Source: Geoalkalibacter sp. (GTDB lineage Bacteria; Desulfobacterota; Desulfuromonadia; Desulfuromonadales; Geoalkalibacteraceae). Taken from it: a stretch of DNA of 64,000 bases. The translations under genes and the position numbers were made by a program. The DNA is taken from contig NZ_JAUWAV010000021.1 in assembly GCF_030605225.1 (NCBI RefSeq), positions 1 through 64,000 of the forward strand, in the 5' to 3' direction. The notes under the pieces are model-generated. The model was given only the letters and a program-made list of their open reading frames with translations, was not told where the DNA came from and did not search any database. Below, piece by piece: positions 8,669-17,755 of the stretch. How positions within the stretch are numbered: the stretch's first letter is position 1; every line of letters begins with the position of its first letter.

Positions 8669-9894
8669 GTTGTCCTCCCGAGAATATCCTTGACCTTGCC
8701 GGTCGCCTGCTTGACCTCGGCAATGAGCGCCGCGGCCTGGTCCTTGCCCAACAACTGGCGGGCGAGGTGGCATTGCATGTAGAGCAGTTCGCCCAGGGCA
8801 TCGGCCAGCAGGCGTTTCTTGTCCCCTTCCTCCAGACCCGCCAGGTTGGCCAGGATGCGCTGAGCTTCGAGGGTCCCATCGTCACGCAGCCGGGCATCGC
8901 GCAGGATGTAGGAATAGGGTTGGGGCAACTCGCGCAACATGGCCTGCGCATCCTGGTGAAAGTCGGTCTTGGCGCGACGCAGGCGGTCATGAAGAAGGGC
9001 AAGTCCCTGATTGAGGGCATCGAGAATTTCGCCCAAAATACCCTGCGATTCGACGCCGTTGGCCGCCTCCAGGGCCACCAGGCCGCGCTCCACCAGATGG
9101 TAGAGCACGCGCAAGCCGTCGAATTCGCCGAATCCGCTCAAACGAATCAGTTCGCGCACCGAGCCGACGCCTTTGCCGATCCGCGCCAGCACCCGGCTCT
9201 CGCTCTGTCCCAGTGCGTCCTCGGCGACGCCGGTGAGGCGCGGCACCAGATCGAGGGAGGGAATCAGGCGCTCGAAGAGACGTCGCTCGTCCAGGCGGCG
9301 CAGTCCTTCCATCAGCAGATTCTGGGTGCTCATGGAGAGCTGAAAGGGATCCTTGCGCGGCAGGGTTTTGCCCTGAAAACAAAAGGTGCCCTGCTGATGA
9401 CTGAGCAGATCATAAACGATGAGCTCGGCCTGATGACGCACGGCCTGCCAGATATCCGTGGCGGCCACCAGTTCCTTTTCCAGCAGATAGCGCACCAGGG
9501 CGTTCTGGTTCGCGGCTCGCCGCCCGAGACGCTCGAGCAGATCACGCTCGATGCGGCCCAGCCCGAAGAGAATTTCACCGAGGTTTTCCTCGGGAAAGGA
9601 ACTCAGGGCCGCGACAATCTCGCCCTCCTGAAGATAGAGGTCCTTGCGCCCACCCTCGAGATCGAAGCGCAGCACCCCGGTCTTGCGAAACATATTGAAG
9701 AAAGAGAGCAGATCGACGACGGACAGCTCCCCGAGCACCCCGGTCATCAACGTGGGGTGAGGAGCTTCCTCGACGGTGAGCAGCAGATGGGCGGCGGACA
9801 CGGAGGTGATTTCCAGCCCGCGGGCGCCGAAGCGCCGCGCCACGGCGGCAGGCAGGAACAGGCGCCCCTGCTGGTCGAGGGTGGCCGCCGGCAT
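8665..9894 (-). CDS. DUF4388 (PATAN-like) protein with AbrB-like N terminus
   Basis: A 409-aa cytosolic protein. Residues about 1-40 (from MPAATLDQQGRLFLPAAVARRFG) read like a SpoVT/AbrB swapped-hairpin segment. A DUF4388 domain follows (LSVVDLLSFFNMFRKTGVLRF ... LGEILFGLGRI), known from Myxococcus/Geobacter signalling proteins and often near receiver domains. The C-terminal half is helical with no motif I know. The start at 9894 lies 7 bp after the proS stop, and the stop overlaps the pyrF start. The housekeeping neighbours give no functional clue beyond operon membership. A regulatory adaptor role is inference only. Confidence 0.7.
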   Translation of the reverse strand: MPAATLDQQGRLFLPAAVARRFGARGLEITSVSAAHLLLTVEEAPHPTLMTGVLGELSVVDLLSFFNMFRKTGVLRFDLEGGRKDLYLQEGEIVAALSSFPEENLGEILFGLGRIERDLLERLGRRAANQNALVRYLLEKELVAATDIWQAVRHQAELIVYDLLSHQQGTFCFQGKTLPRKDPFQLSMSTQNLLMEGLRRLDERRLFERLIPSLDLVPRLTGVAEDALGQSESRVLARIGKGVGSVRELIRLSGFGEFDGLRVLYHLVERGLVALEAANGVESQGILGEILDALNQGLALLHDRLRRAKTDFHQDAQAMLRELPQPYSYILRDARLRDDGTLEAQRILANLAGLEEGDKKRLLADALGELLYMQCHLARQLLGKDQAAALIAEVKQATGKVKDILGRTT

Positions 9895-9901
9895 AGCCCG
9901 A

Positions 9902-11617
9902 CTAACGTCCCCGCGCGGCGCGCACTCGCCGCGCGAGTTCGGCCGCTGCCGCGGACGTCGCCAGCATCTCGACCGCGCCACCCGCGCGCACCTTGAGTTC
10001 CACCTGCCCGTCCTTGAGTCCACGCGCGCCCACCGTGAGACGCAAGGGAATGCCTAGCAGGTCGGCATCCTTGAATTTGGCGCCGGGCCGCTCGTCGCGA
10101 TCGTCGAGAAGCACGTCGACTCCCTCGGCGAGCAGCTCGGCATAGAGCTGTTCGGCGGCGGCATTGACCTCGGCGTCGTTGGGGTTGAGCATCACCACCA
10201 GCACCTCGAAGGGCGCGATGGGCAGGGGCCAGATGATGCCGTCGGCATCGTGATTCTGCTCGATGGCAGAAGCCAGGGTGCGGCCGATGCCGATGCCGTA
10301 GCAGCCCATGACCAGCACCCGCTCGCGGCCCTGATCGTCGAGCACCACGGCACCCAGGGCCTGGGAATATTTGGTGCCGAGCTTAAAGACGTGGCCGACC
10401 TCGATGCCGCGCCAGACTTCGAGCTTGCCGTCGCAGCGCGGACAGGCATCGCCGGCCACGGCCTTGCGCAGATCGGCGAAGGCGGCCACCTGGAAATCGC
10501 GCCCGAGGTTGACACCGGTGTAGTGGGCGTCCTTTTCGTTGGCGCCGGTGATGAAATCGGCCATGGCCCGGACTTCGCGATCGGCGAGAATCCTCAGCTT
10601 GAGTCCCACCGGGCCGGCGAAGCCGCTCGGCGCGCCGGTGGCCTTGAGCACGACATCTTCTGCGGCCATTTCAACCCAGGCGCAATCGAGCAGACGGCAG
10701 AGCTTGATGTCGTTCAGCTCGCGGTCGCCGCGCAGCAGCACGGCGAGGGTTTCGCCCTTGTCGGTCCGCACGATGAGGGTTTTGACCAGATTGCGCGGCT
10801 CGGTCTTGAGAAAGGCGGCCACCTCCTCGACCGTCTTGCGCGCCGGGGTCAACACCTTTTTAAGCTCCTCGGACGGAGCGCGAGCTTGATCCTGGGGCGC
10901 GCGCAGCTCGGCTTTCTCGACATTGGCGGCATATTCACAGCCACCGCAGGACACGATGGCGTCCTCGCCCGACTCGGCGAGCACCATGAACTCGTGGGAG
11001 CTCGAACCGCCGATGTTGCCGGTGTCGGCCTCCACGGCGCGGAAATTAAGCCCGCAGCGCTGGAAAATGCGCCGGTAGGCCTGGTACATGCGCTCGTAGG
11101 CCGCATCGGCGCCGGCATCGTCGAGATCGAAGGAATAGGCATCCTTCATAATGAATTCGCGCCCGCGCATCAGCCCGAAACGCGGGCGGATCTCGTCGCG
11201 GAACTTGGTTTGGATCTGGTAGAGGTTGAGGGGCACCTGGCGGTAGGAGCGCACCTCGTGACGCACGATGTCGGTGATGACTTCCTCGTGGGTGGGTCCG
11301 AGGCAGAAATCGGCTTCCTTGCGGTCCTTGAAGCGCAAGAGCTCGCGGCCATACTGCTGCCAGCGGCCCGATTCCTGCCAGAGTTCGGCGGGCACCACCA
11401 TGGGCATGAGCACCTCATGCGCCCCGGCGCGGTTCATTTCCTCGCGCACGATCTGCTCGACCTTGCGCAGGGAGCGCAGCCCGAGGGGCAGGTAGTTGTA
11501 GATGCCGGCGGCGACCTTGCGGATCATGCCGGCGCGCAGCATCAGCCGATGACTGACGACCTCGGCATCGGCCGGCGTTTCCTTGAGGGTCGGCAACAGA
11601 TAGTCGGTATAGCGCAT
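9902..11617 (-). CDS. proS: Prolyl-tRNA synthetase (bacterial ProS type with editing domain)
   Basis: A 571-aa class II aminoacyl-tRNA synthetase that charges tRNA-Pro. Class II motifs are visible (motif 2 region [23 protein letters not shown] and motif 3 near [18 protein letters not shown]). The YbaK-like editing insertion lies in the middle (about 220-390), and the anticodon-binding domain is C-terminal ([11 protein letters not shown] onwards). The length matches the bacterial form. The start at 11617 has an AGGTGGG ribosome site. It is the first gene of a compact minus-strand operon and diverges from the AAA+ ATPase gene. Confidence 0.97.
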   Translation of the reverse strand: MRYTDYLLPTLKETPADAEVVSHRLMLRAGMIRKVAAGIYNYLPLGLRSLRKVEQIVREEMNRAGAHEVLMPMVVPAELWQESGRWQQYGRELLRFKDRKEADFCLGPTHEEVITDIVRHEVRSYRQVPLNLYQIQTKFRDEIRPRFGLMRGREFIMKDAYSFDLDDAGADAAYERMYQAYRRIFQRCGLNFRAVEADTGNIGGSSSHEFMVLAESGEDAIVSCGGCEYAANVEKAELRAPQDQARAPSEELKKVLTPARKTVEEVAAFLKTEPRNLVKTLIVRTDKGETLAVLLRGDRELNDIKLCRLLDCAWVEMAAEDVVLKATGAPSGFAGPVGLKLRILADREVRAMADFITGANEKDAHYTGVNLGRDFQVAAFADLRKAVAGDACPRCDGKLEVWRGIEVGHVFKLGTKYSQALGAVVLDDQGRERVLVMGCYGIGIGRTLASAIEQNHDADGIIWPLPIAPFEVLVVMLNPNDAEVNAAAEQLYAELLAEGVDVLLDDRDERPGAKFKDADLLGIPLRLTVGARGLKDGQVELKVRAGGAVEMLATSAAAAELARRVRAARGR

Positions 11618-11779
11618 TCACCCACCTCGCGAACTCGAAAATAAAAGTGAAGAGAAACTAGCCTATTTGACAGGCGATTGCAAGGCGCTCGTGGCCCGCC
11701 GCGGGCGGAAATCCTTGTCGCCGCGGCGCCCCTTGCCTATGATGATCGCCAGTCGACCACCTACCCTCGGGGAGCCGCC

Positions 11780-13273
11780 ATGGACGAAAATCTCAACCTC
11801 GCCCTGTTCTGCCAGCTCATCGCCGCCAAGACGCCGCTGATCTTCATCACCACGGACAACGAAAGCCGCACCGAGGCGCTGGTGACACGCGCCGCCCTGC
11901 AGGGCATCAAGGGCATGCCGGTGCCCCTGGAGTGGGACTGCAACGAGGGCTTCGCCGGTCATCCGGAAACCCGCGATCCGCTGACCGCCCTGCGCTGGGC
12001 GGTGGCGCGCGAGGGCCACGGCATCTATCTGTTCAAGGACATGAGCTGGTTCTGGAACGAGAATCCCTACCTGCAGCGCATTCTCAAGGACTTTGCCGCC
12101 CTGCGTCGTCCCGAAGTCAAAAGCCTGGTGTTTCTCGGACCCCGTCCCGATATTCCCGACAGCCTGCGCGAGCATTTCCTGATCCTCGACCACGCCCTGC
12201 CCGACCGCGAGGAGATCCTCGCCTACCTCGAGGCGCAACGCGACAAGGATCCCTTTCTTTCCCAACTGCTGCGCGGCGATGAGGCCCTTGCCGCCCTGAC
12301 CCTGGCAGGGCAGGGGCTGGATCTTGCCGACCTCGATCGCGCCTTGCGCCTGGCACGGGTCACGCGCGGCAACGACGTCGGCCGCGTGGTGGCCGCCCTG
12401 CATCAGGCGAAGAAGCAGATCTTGAAGAAAAGCGGCATCATGGAATTTGTCGAAAACGACGTGCGCCCCGAGCAGGTCGGCGGCATGGGCACGCTGAAGA
12501 GTTGGATGGAAAAACGCGAACGGGCCTATGGCTTCGAGGGGCTGAAAAGCGGGCGCAACCTGCCCAGGGGGGTGCTGATGATGGGCATCAGCGGCTGCGG
12601 CAAGAGCCTGTTCGTCAAAGCCATCGCCGCGCGATGGCAACTGCCCCTGGTGCGCCTGGACATGGCCACGGTCTACTCCCAGGCCTACGGTTCGCCGGAA
12701 ACCAGCTTGCGCCGCGCCTGCAAGACCGCCGAGGCCCTGGCCCCCTGCGTGCTGTGGATCGATGAGATCGAGGCGGGCATCACCACCCAGGGCTTCAAGG
12801 CCGAAGGGGGCGCCAGTTCGCGGGTACTCGGCTATTTTCTCACCTGGATGCAGGAGAAACGGCATCCGGTGTTCGTCGCCGCCACCGCCAACGCCATCGA
12901 GATGCTGCCCGCGGAAATTTTGCGCAAGGGCCGCTTTGATGAAATCTTTTACGTCGCGCTGCCGAGCCTGGCGGAGCGCGAGGAAATTTTCCGCATTCAC
13001 CTCGGCAAGCGCGCCCTTGATCCGGCAGGCTTCGACTGCCGCATGCTCGCCCATTCGACCAAGGGCTTTTCCGGCGCCGAGATCGAGCAGGCGGTGGAGA
13101 GCGCCTCCTTTGAAGCCCTGGCCCAGGAGCGACCCCTGAGTCAGCGCGACCTCACCGAGGCGGTCAGCCGCACCGTGCCCCTCTCGGTCACCATGGCCGA
13201 GCAGATCAAGAAAATCGAGGCCTGGGCCTTCAAGCGCGCCGTGCCCGCGAGCGGCGCGCCGGAGCGCGAATAG
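11780..13273 (+). CDS. Ycf46-like AAA+ ATPase
   Basis: A 497-aa protein. The N-terminal about 220 residues resemble the degenerate ATPase-like domain of Ycf46 proteins ([18 protein letters not shown]), and the C-terminal half is an intact AAA+ module. Walker A is GISGCGKS (269-276), Walker B is LWIDEIEAG (about 325-333), sensor/arginine-finger elements are in [23 protein letters not shown], and a C-terminal lid carries [17 protein letters not shown], as in FtsH/Cdc48-type ATPases. There is no membrane segment and no protease motif. Ycf46 in cyanobacteria affects photosynthetic carbon use; its role in non-phototrophs is unknown to me. The start at 11780 is preferred over an upstream frame because of the GGGGAG site. 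Confidence 0.85.
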   Translation: MDENLNLALFCQLIAAKTPLIFITTDNESRTEALVTRAALQGIKGMPVPLEWDCNEGFAGHPETRDPLTALRWAVAREGHGIYLFKDMSWFWNENPYLQRILKDFAALRRPEVKSLVFLGPRPDIPDSLREHFLILDHALPDREEILAYLEAQRDKDPFLSQLLRGDEALAALTLAGQGLDLADLDRALRLARVTRGNDVGRVVAALHQAKKQILKKSGIMEFVENDVRPEQVGGMGTLKSWMEKRERAYGFEGLKSGRNLPRGVLMMGISGCGKSLFVKAIAARWQLPLVRLDMATVYSQAYGSPETSLRRACKTAEALAPCVLWIDEIEAGITTQGFKAEGGASSRVLGYFLTWMQEKRHPVFVAATANAIEMLPAEILRKGRFDEIFYVALPSLAEREEIFRIHLGKRALDPAGFDCRMLAHSTKGFSGAEIEQAVESASFEALAQERPLSQRDLTEAVSRTVPLSVTMAEQIKKIEAWAFKRAVPASGAPERE

Positions 13274-13293
13274 ACTCCACGCGCGGCCGCCCG

Positions 13294-13806
13294 TTAGTGC
13301 TCGACGTAGATCAGGCGATCCACGGCAAAGCCCCAACCCCTGGCCTTATCGACCAGTTCGGCGAGCCGCCGCGGATCGAGAACCGGTTCGCGGGCGAGAA
13401 TCCACAGATAATTGCGCGTGGGTCCGCTGATCAGGGCGTATCCGTAGTCACGATGATCCAGGGCCAGAATATTGTAGGCGCCATAAAAGGGACCGAAAAA
13501 TGACACCTTGAGGCGCCCCTCGCCGGGACGACCCGCAAGGCGGGCGCGTCCCTCGACTTCCTTCCAGCGCCCCGCGGCCTGGTCAAAGCCGCGATTGACG
13601 ACGCGAATGGAGCCGTCGTCGCGCAGGCTGTAATCGGCGGTGACCCGCGTCAGGCCGCGCTCGAAGGAATGATCGAGGCGCGCGATTTCATACCAGCGCC
13701 CCAGGTAGGGTTCCACCTCGAATTCCTCGACCACCTCCAGCCCGGCGGGCACGCGCACGCAACCCAGCAAGCTGAGCAACAAAGCAACAAGCAGCCCGTT
13801 TCGCAT
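13294..13806 (-). CDS. blc: Outer-membrane lipocalin (Blc-type lipoprotein)
   Basis: A 170-aa lipoprotein (E. coli Blc is 177). A short signal peptide ends in a lipobox (LLSLLGC, Cys at residue 16), so the mature protein would be acylated. The lipocalin signature is clear: YLGRWYEIARLDHSFERGL, then VTADYSLRDDGSIRVVNRGF and YLWILAREPVL. The ATG at 13806 has a GGAGG site 6 nt away. The family binds lysophospholipids or fatty acids and is linked to envelope stress. It stands alone, convergent with the AAA+ gene and divergent from the ilv leader. Confidence 0.92.
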   Translation of the reverse strand: MRNGLLVALLLSLLGCVRVPAGLEVVEEFEVEPYLGRWYEIARLDHSFERGLTRVTADYSLRDDGSIRVVNRGFDQAAGRWKEVEGRARLAGRPGEGRLKVSFFGPFYGAYNILALDHRDYGYALISGPTRNYLWILAREPVLDPRRLAELVDKARGWGFAVDRLIYVEH

Positions 13807-13892
13807 CCAGACCTCCATCCATGAACCGTTCTTCCAAGTATAGAGCCAAACCGTGCAATTGCCGCGCCCGACGCGGCCACGCAAATCCCATC

Positions 13893-13921
13893 TTGACAGC
13901 GTTTTTACCCTCGGCTATAGT
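13893..13921 (+). promoter_or_regulatory. Sigma-70 promoter of the ilvB leader
   Basis: -35 TTGACA (13893-13898), exactly 17 bp, -10 TATAGT (13916-13921), one of the best promoter matches in the window. Transcription would begin near 13928, just before the ribosome site of the leader peptide. Confidence 0.85.
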
Positions 13922-13944
13922 CCCAGGCCAAAGGAGCTAAAACA

Positions 13945-13998
13945 TTGTTTCAACGCATTTCCCGACAGCTTCCGGTAGTGGTATTCGTCGTCGTTTGA
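13945..13998 (+). CDS. Valine-rich leader peptide of the ilvB attenuator
   Basis: A 17-codon frame starting at TTG (13945) with an AAGGAG site 8 nt upstream and ending at TGA (13996). The translation is MFQRISRQLPVVVFVVV: six of the last seven codons are Val, and Ile and Leu are also present. It lies directly after a strong promoter and 45 nt before an intrinsic terminator that precedes ilvB. This is the arrangement of branched-chain amino acid leader peptides (ilvL, ivbL), where stalling at Val codons lets transcription continue. It is far too short for ordinary gene finders. The start codon choice is an inference from the ribosome-site spacing. Confidence 0.82.
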   Translation: MFQRISRQLPVVVFVVV

Positions 13999-14000
13999 CG

Positions 14001-14073
14001 GCCCGCCGCTACCTCGATTCTCAGCAGCGAGACATCCAGGCGGCGCGGGCGTTTTGTCCCGCGCTCCTTTTTT
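14001..14073 (+). promoter_or_regulatory. ilvB attenuator: antiterminator segment plus intrinsic terminator
   Basis: The terminator is GCGCGGG (14043-14049) / CCCGCGC (14058-14064) with an 8-nt loop, followed by TCCTTTTTT (14065-14073). The competing segment GCCCGC (14001-14006) can pair with GCGGGC (14045-14050), which would break the 5' arm of the terminator. The GCCCGC segment begins three bases after the leader stop codon. A ribosome that completes the peptide would cover it (termination), whereas one stalled on the first Val codons would leave it free (readthrough). The pairing is seen in the sequence; the mechanism is inferred. Confidence 0.75.
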
Positions 14074-14085
14074 GCACCAGTTGAA

Positions 14086-14115
14086 AAGGCCGCGGGGCAA
14101 ATGTCCCGCGGCCTT
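14086..14115 (+). promoter_or_regulatory. Second strong hairpin in the ilvB leader
   Basis: A perfect 11-bp stem AAGGCCGCGGG/CCCGCGGCCTT with an 8-nt loop lies 48 bp before the ilvB start. No U-tract follows, so it is not an ordinary terminator. It may protect the processed 5' end or take part in leader folding. Confidence 0.5.
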
Positions 14116-14163
14116 GACCATTTAAAAGCGGCCCGCACAACTTTCCAGGAGGATTGACATCCC

Positions 14164-15846
14164 ATGAAAAACGGAGCGCGGATTCTCGTCGAATGCCTCA
14201 AAAAAGAAGGGGTGGACATCATCTTCGGCTACCCCGGCGCGCGCACCCTGCTGCTGCACGACGCTCTCATGGACGATCCCGACATCAGCCATATCCTGGT
14301 GCGCCACGAACAGGGCGCGGCCCACGCCGCCGACGGCTACGCGCGCACCACGGGCAAGGTCGGGGTGTGCCTGACCACCTCGGGGCCGGGCGCCACCAAC
14401 CTGGTGACGGGCATCGCCACCGCCTACATGGATTCGGTGCCCCTGGTGGCCCTTACCTGCCAGGTCACCACCGCCGACATCGGCAACGACGCCTTTCAGG
14501 AAGCCGACATGACCGGCATCACTCGGCCCATCACCAAGCACAACTACGTGGTGACCGACGTCAAGGATCTGGCGCGCATCGTGCGCGAGGCCTTCTACGT
14601 GGCGCGCACCCGGCGTCCCGGCCCGGTACTCATCGATCTGCCGAGCGACGTGCTCGCCGCGCGCTGCGCGGGCGAGATCCCCGAGACCGTGAGTCGCCGC
14701 GGCTACCAGGAGATGCCGACCCTCAACCTCAAGCAGCTCAAGGCGGCCGCCGAGCTCATCAACAAGGCCAAGCGCCCCCTGATCTACGCCGGCGGCGGCA
14801 TCGTGCTGTCCAACTCCCACGAACAGCTGCGTGCTCTCGCCGACAAGGGCCAGCTGCCCGTCACCCACACCCTCATGGGCCTGGGCGTCATGGACGCCGT
14901 CTCGCCTTTGTCGGTGGGGATGCTCGGCATGTACGGCGCCTGGTACGCCAACAAGGCGGTGCACGAGTGCGACTGCCTGATCGCCATCGGCGCGCGCTTC
15001 GATGATCGCGTCACCGGCCGCATCGACGGCTTTGCCCCCAACGCGCGCATCATCCAGATCGACATCGACCCGGCGAGCATCCGCAAGACCGTGCAGGTGC
15101 ACCTGCCCATCGTCGGCGACGCCGCCGAAGCCATGGGCAAGCTCACCGAACTCATCGAGCCCAGGGACCGCTCGGCCTGGCTGGGACAGATCGCCGCATG
15201 GAAGAAGGAGGCGCCCCTGCCCCGCCCGAGGAGCGAGCAGCTCATGCCTCATGAGATCATGGAGGCGCTGCGCCAGGTGGCGGGCGACGCGCCGGTGGTG
15301 GCCTCGGATGTGGGCTTGTCGCAGATGTGGACGGCCAACTTCTTCCAATTCCACGGCCCGCGCCACTACATCACCAGCGGCGGGCTGGGCACCATGGGTT
15401 ACGCCCTGCCCGCGGCCATGGGCGCGGCGGTGGGCAACCCCGGCCGCCCGGTGCTCGCCATCAACGGCGACGGCGCCTTTCAGATGAACGTGCAGGAGCT
15501 GGCGACCTGCTCCCAGTACAACATCCCCGTCAAGGTCATCATCCTCAACAACGGCAAACTGGGCATGGTGCGTCAGTTCCAGCGCGTGTTCCTGAAAAAA
15601 CGCTACGCCGCCACCGATCTCGGCGGCCATGTGGATTTCTGCATGGTGGCGCGCGGTTTTCAGGTGGCGGCGCTCAAGGTGTCGCGCAAGGAGGAATTGA
15701 TGCATGCCCTGAACAAGGCCATGGAAATCGAGGGGCCGGTGGTGGTCGATATCGATATCGATCCCGACTGCTACAGCTTCCCCATGGTGCCGCCGGGCAA
15801 AAAAACGGTGGAGGCGCTGTTCCATCCCGACGAGTGGCAGGGGTGA
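14164..15846 (+). CDS. ilvB: Acetolactate synthase catalytic (large) subunit
   Basis: A 560-aa ThDP-dependent enzyme that forms 2-acetolactate from pyruvate (and 2-aceto-2-hydroxybutyrate) at the start of Val/Leu/Ile synthesis. N-terminal PYR domain with the catalytic Glu in HEQGAAHAADGYAR and the conserved GYPGA (usually GYPGG); central FAD/DHAP-like domain (ARFDDRVTGRIDGF); C-terminal PP domain with the ThDP motif from GDGAFQMN to ILNNGKLGMV. It is controlled by the leader immediately upstream. No regulatory subunit gene (ilvN) or other ilv gene follows: the next gene is ispG on the other strand. AGGAGG lies 11 nt before the ATG. Confidence 0.93.
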   Translation: MKNGARILVECLKKEGVDIIFGYPGARTLLLHDALMDDPDISHILVRHEQGAAHAADGYARTTGKVGVCLTTSGPGATNLVTGIATAYMDSVPLVALTCQVTTADIGNDAFQEADMTGITRPITKHNYVVTDVKDLARIVREAFYVARTRRPGPVLIDLPSDVLAARCAGEIPETVSRRGYQEMPTLNLKQLKAAAELINKAKRPLIYAGGGIVLSNSHEQLRALADKGQLPVTHTLMGLGVMDAVSPLSVGMLGMYGAWYANKAVHECDCLIAIGARFDDRVTGRIDGFAPNARIIQIDIDPASIRKTVQVHLPIVGDAAEAMGKLTELIEPRDRSAWLGQIAAWKKEAPLPRPRSEQLMPHEIMEALRQVAGDAPVVASDVGLSQMWTANFFQFHGPRHYITSGGLGTMGYALPAAMGAAVGNPGRPVLAINGDGAFQMNVQELATCSQYNIPVKVIILNNGKLGMVRQFQRVFLKKRYAATDLGGHVDFCMVARGFQVAALKVSRKEELMHALNKAMEIEGPVVVDIDIDPDCYSFPMVPPGKKTVEALFHPDEWQG

Positions 15847-15898
15847 CAGGCGGCGGCGCCGATTGATGACCCTGCCGACAACCGACAACCGACCAGCG

Positions 15899-15931
15899 AG
15901 GGCCGGCGGGATCAGGGATCCTGCCGGCCTT
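15899..15931. terminator. Stem-loop between convergent ilvB and ispG
   Basis: A 14-bp stem AGGGCCGGCGGGATC/GATCCTGCCGGCCTT with a 3-nt loop, allowing two G-U pairs. It overlaps the last codons of ispG. U-tracts are poor in both directions, so it is only a plausible bidirectional termination or mRNA-end hairpin. Confidence 0.45.
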
Positions 15932-17012
15932 GTTCGTTGAGCAGGGTGTGAACTTCGTTGATCAGGGCCTCGACCATCTGGTGCTCGGGCACCTTGCGCA
16001 CGATCTGCCCCTTGCGAAACAGCAGGGCCTCGCCCTTGCCGCCGGCCAGCCCCACATCGGCCTCACGCGCTTCGCCGGGGCCGTTGACCACGCAGCCCAT
16101 GACCGCCACGGTCAGCGTCTGGGGCAGATCGTGCAGGCGCCGCTCGACTTCCTCGGCCACCCGGATCAGATCGACCTGGCAGCGCCCGCAGGTGGGGCAG
16201 CTGACGAACAGCGGGCCGCGCTCGCGCAGACCGAGGCTTTTCAGGATTTCCCAGCCGACCCGCACCTCCTCCACCGGGTCGCCGGTGAGGGATACGCGCA
16301 GGGTGTCGCCGATGCCCTCGTGGAGCAGCACGCCGAGTCCCACGGCGCTTTTGATGGTGCCGCTCCAGGTGGTGCCGGCCTCGGTGATGCCGATGTGCAG
16401 GGGATAGTCCACCTGTGCGGCGAGCAGGCGATAGGCCGCGACGGTGCGGCGGATGTCCGAGGCCTTGAGACTCACCTTGATGGCGTCGAATCCCAAGTCC
16501 TCCAGCAGGCGGATGTGGCCGAGGGCGCTTTCCACCATGGCCTCGGGCGTGGCGTGGCCATGGCGTTCGAGCAGATGCTTTTCCAGGGAGCCGCCGTTGA
16601 CGCCGATGCGGATCGGCACCCCCCGTTCACGGCAGACACTCACCACCTCTTCCACCTTCCAGCGCGCGCCGATGTTGCCGGGGTTCAGGCGCAGGCCGTC
16701 GACCCCCGCGGCCAGAGCGCCAAGGGCCAGGCGATGATCGAAATGGATGTCGGCGATCAAGGGCAGCGAACTGCCCGCGCGAATCGCCGCGAGGGCGGCG
16801 ACGGCGTCCTCATCGGGCACCGCGCAGCGCACGATCTCGCAGCCCGCCGCCGCGAGCGCCTCGATCTGGGCGAGGGTCGCGGCGACATCGCGGGTGTCGG
16901 TGTTGGTCATGGACTGCACCGACACGGGCGCGCCGCCACCGACGGCGATGCCGCCGACCTGGATGCGGCGCGGCGCGCGCCGCGCCGTTTGCAAGGGGGA
17001 AACACCGGCCAT
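15912..17012 (-). CDS. ispG: 4-hydroxy-3-methylbut-2-en-1-yl diphosphate synthase
   Basis: A 366-aa enzyme of the MEP isoprenoid pathway that reduces MEcPP to HMBPP. The N-terminal TIM barrel (VQSMTNTDTRDVAATLAQI, PLIADIHFDHRLAL, GLRLNPGNIG) is followed by the [4Fe-4S] domain, with ligands in CPTCGRCQ and CVVNGPGEA. The length fits the bacterial two-domain form. It starts 7 bp after the stop of the hydrolase gene upstream, so both are probably in one transcript. The call is firm. Confidence 0.97.
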   Translation of the reverse strand: MAGVSPLQTARRAPRRIQVGGIAVGGGAPVSVQSMTNTDTRDVAATLAQIEALAAAGCEIVRCAVPDEDAVAALAAIRAGSSLPLIADIHFDHRLALGALAAGVDGLRLNPGNIGARWKVEEVVSVCRERGVPIRIGVNGGSLEKHLLERHGHATPEAMVESALGHIRLLEDLGFDAIKVSLKASDIRRTVAAYRLLAAQVDYPLHIGITEAGTTWSGTIKSAVGLGVLLHEGIGDTLRVSLTGDPVEEVRVGWEILKSLGLRERGPLFVSCPTCGRCQVDLIRVAEEVERRLHDLPQTLTVAVMGCVVNGPGEAREADVGLAGGKGEALLFRKGQIVRKVPEHQMVEALINEVHTLLNEQGRQDP

Positions 17013-17019
17013 GGGCGGC

Positions 17020-17607
17020 TCAGGCCTCCTCGGCCGAGCGCGCCTTGACCAGGGCGGAGATCGCCTTGAACTCCGGAGCGGTGGACTCCTTGAGCAGCTG
17101 AAACACCACCGTTTCCGCCGTGGTCACCACCGCGCCCGCGTCGCGCGCCAACTCCAGCGCATTGAGGAAATCCACCTTGCCCCGCGACATGATGGCATCG
17201 CGCACCAGATGCACCTCGAAGCCCTCCTTGAGCAGGCCGAGCACCGTCTGGTAGACGCACACATGGGCCTCCATGCCGGTGACGATCACCTGGCGCCGCC
17301 CCAGGGACTTCAGGTGCTCGACAAAAGACGGTTCGCCGCAGCAGCCGAAGCTGACTTTCTCGATGCGCGCGTCGCGGCAGGCGTCGGCCAGCTCCTGTAC
17401 CATGTGGCCGATGCCGCGCGGGTACTGCTCGGTGCCGACCACGGGCAGTTGCAACAAGCGCGCGCTCCGCAGGAGAAATTCATTGGTCCTGAGCACCTTG
17501 CGATAGATCTTCGCCGGCATGGCGGTCACCAGCCGCTCCTGCACATCGATGACGACCAGCGCGGTCTGGGCGCGATCGAGGATGAACCTGTCGACGCAAT
17601 TGTTCAT
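17020..17607 (-). CDS. Isochorismatase-family cysteine hydrolase
   Basis: A 195-aa cytosolic hydrolase. The catalytic triad of the family is visible: Asp in VVIDVQERL, Lys in RIEKVSFGCC, and the nucleophilic Cys in VTGMEAHVCVYQTVLGL, with a preceding Gly-Met and a cis-peptide type arrangement. The family includes nicotinamidases, isochorismatases and YcaC-like enzymes. The usual metal-binding DxHxxxH of nicotinamidase is absent, so it is closer to the YcaC/ribonuclease-named subgroup and its substrate is unknown. It precedes ispG by 7 bp. Confidence 0.82.
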   Translation of the reverse strand: MNNCVDRFILDRAQTALVVIDVQERLVTAMPAKIYRKVLRTNEFLLRSARLLQLPVVGTEQYPRGIGHMVQELADACRDARIEKVSFGCCGEPSFVEHLKSLGRRQVIVTGMEAHVCVYQTVLGLLKEGFEVHLVRDAIMSRGKVDFLNALELARDAGAVVTTAETVVFQLLKESTAPEFKAISALVKARSAEEA

Positions 17608-17707
17608 GAAGTTTCTCCTTTGGCTGGCAGCTGATTTTTCTGGGTTGCAAGGACTTTGCGGCGTGTTCCGACGGACGAAAAATGAATGGCGACACGAAAG
17701 GCAAGAG

Positions 17708-17744
17708 TAGCAGAAAGCCGGGGCACGGACAACCGCGCCCCGGC
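17708..17744 (-). terminator. Terminator of the binding-protein / GGDEF-EAL operon
   Basis: On the minus strand GCCGGGGC (17737-17744) pairs with GCCCCGGC (17717-17724) around a 12-nt loop and runs into TTTCTGCT. It is 11 bp past the stop of the PhnD-like gene. The U-tract is short. Confidence 0.6.
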
Positions 17745-17755
17745 CGAATCCTACA

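Noticed and set aside
14086-14115. Second intrinsic terminator before ilvB
   Set aside because: The stem is strong but followed by GACCATTTAAAA rather than a U-tract, so it was listed as a hairpin only.
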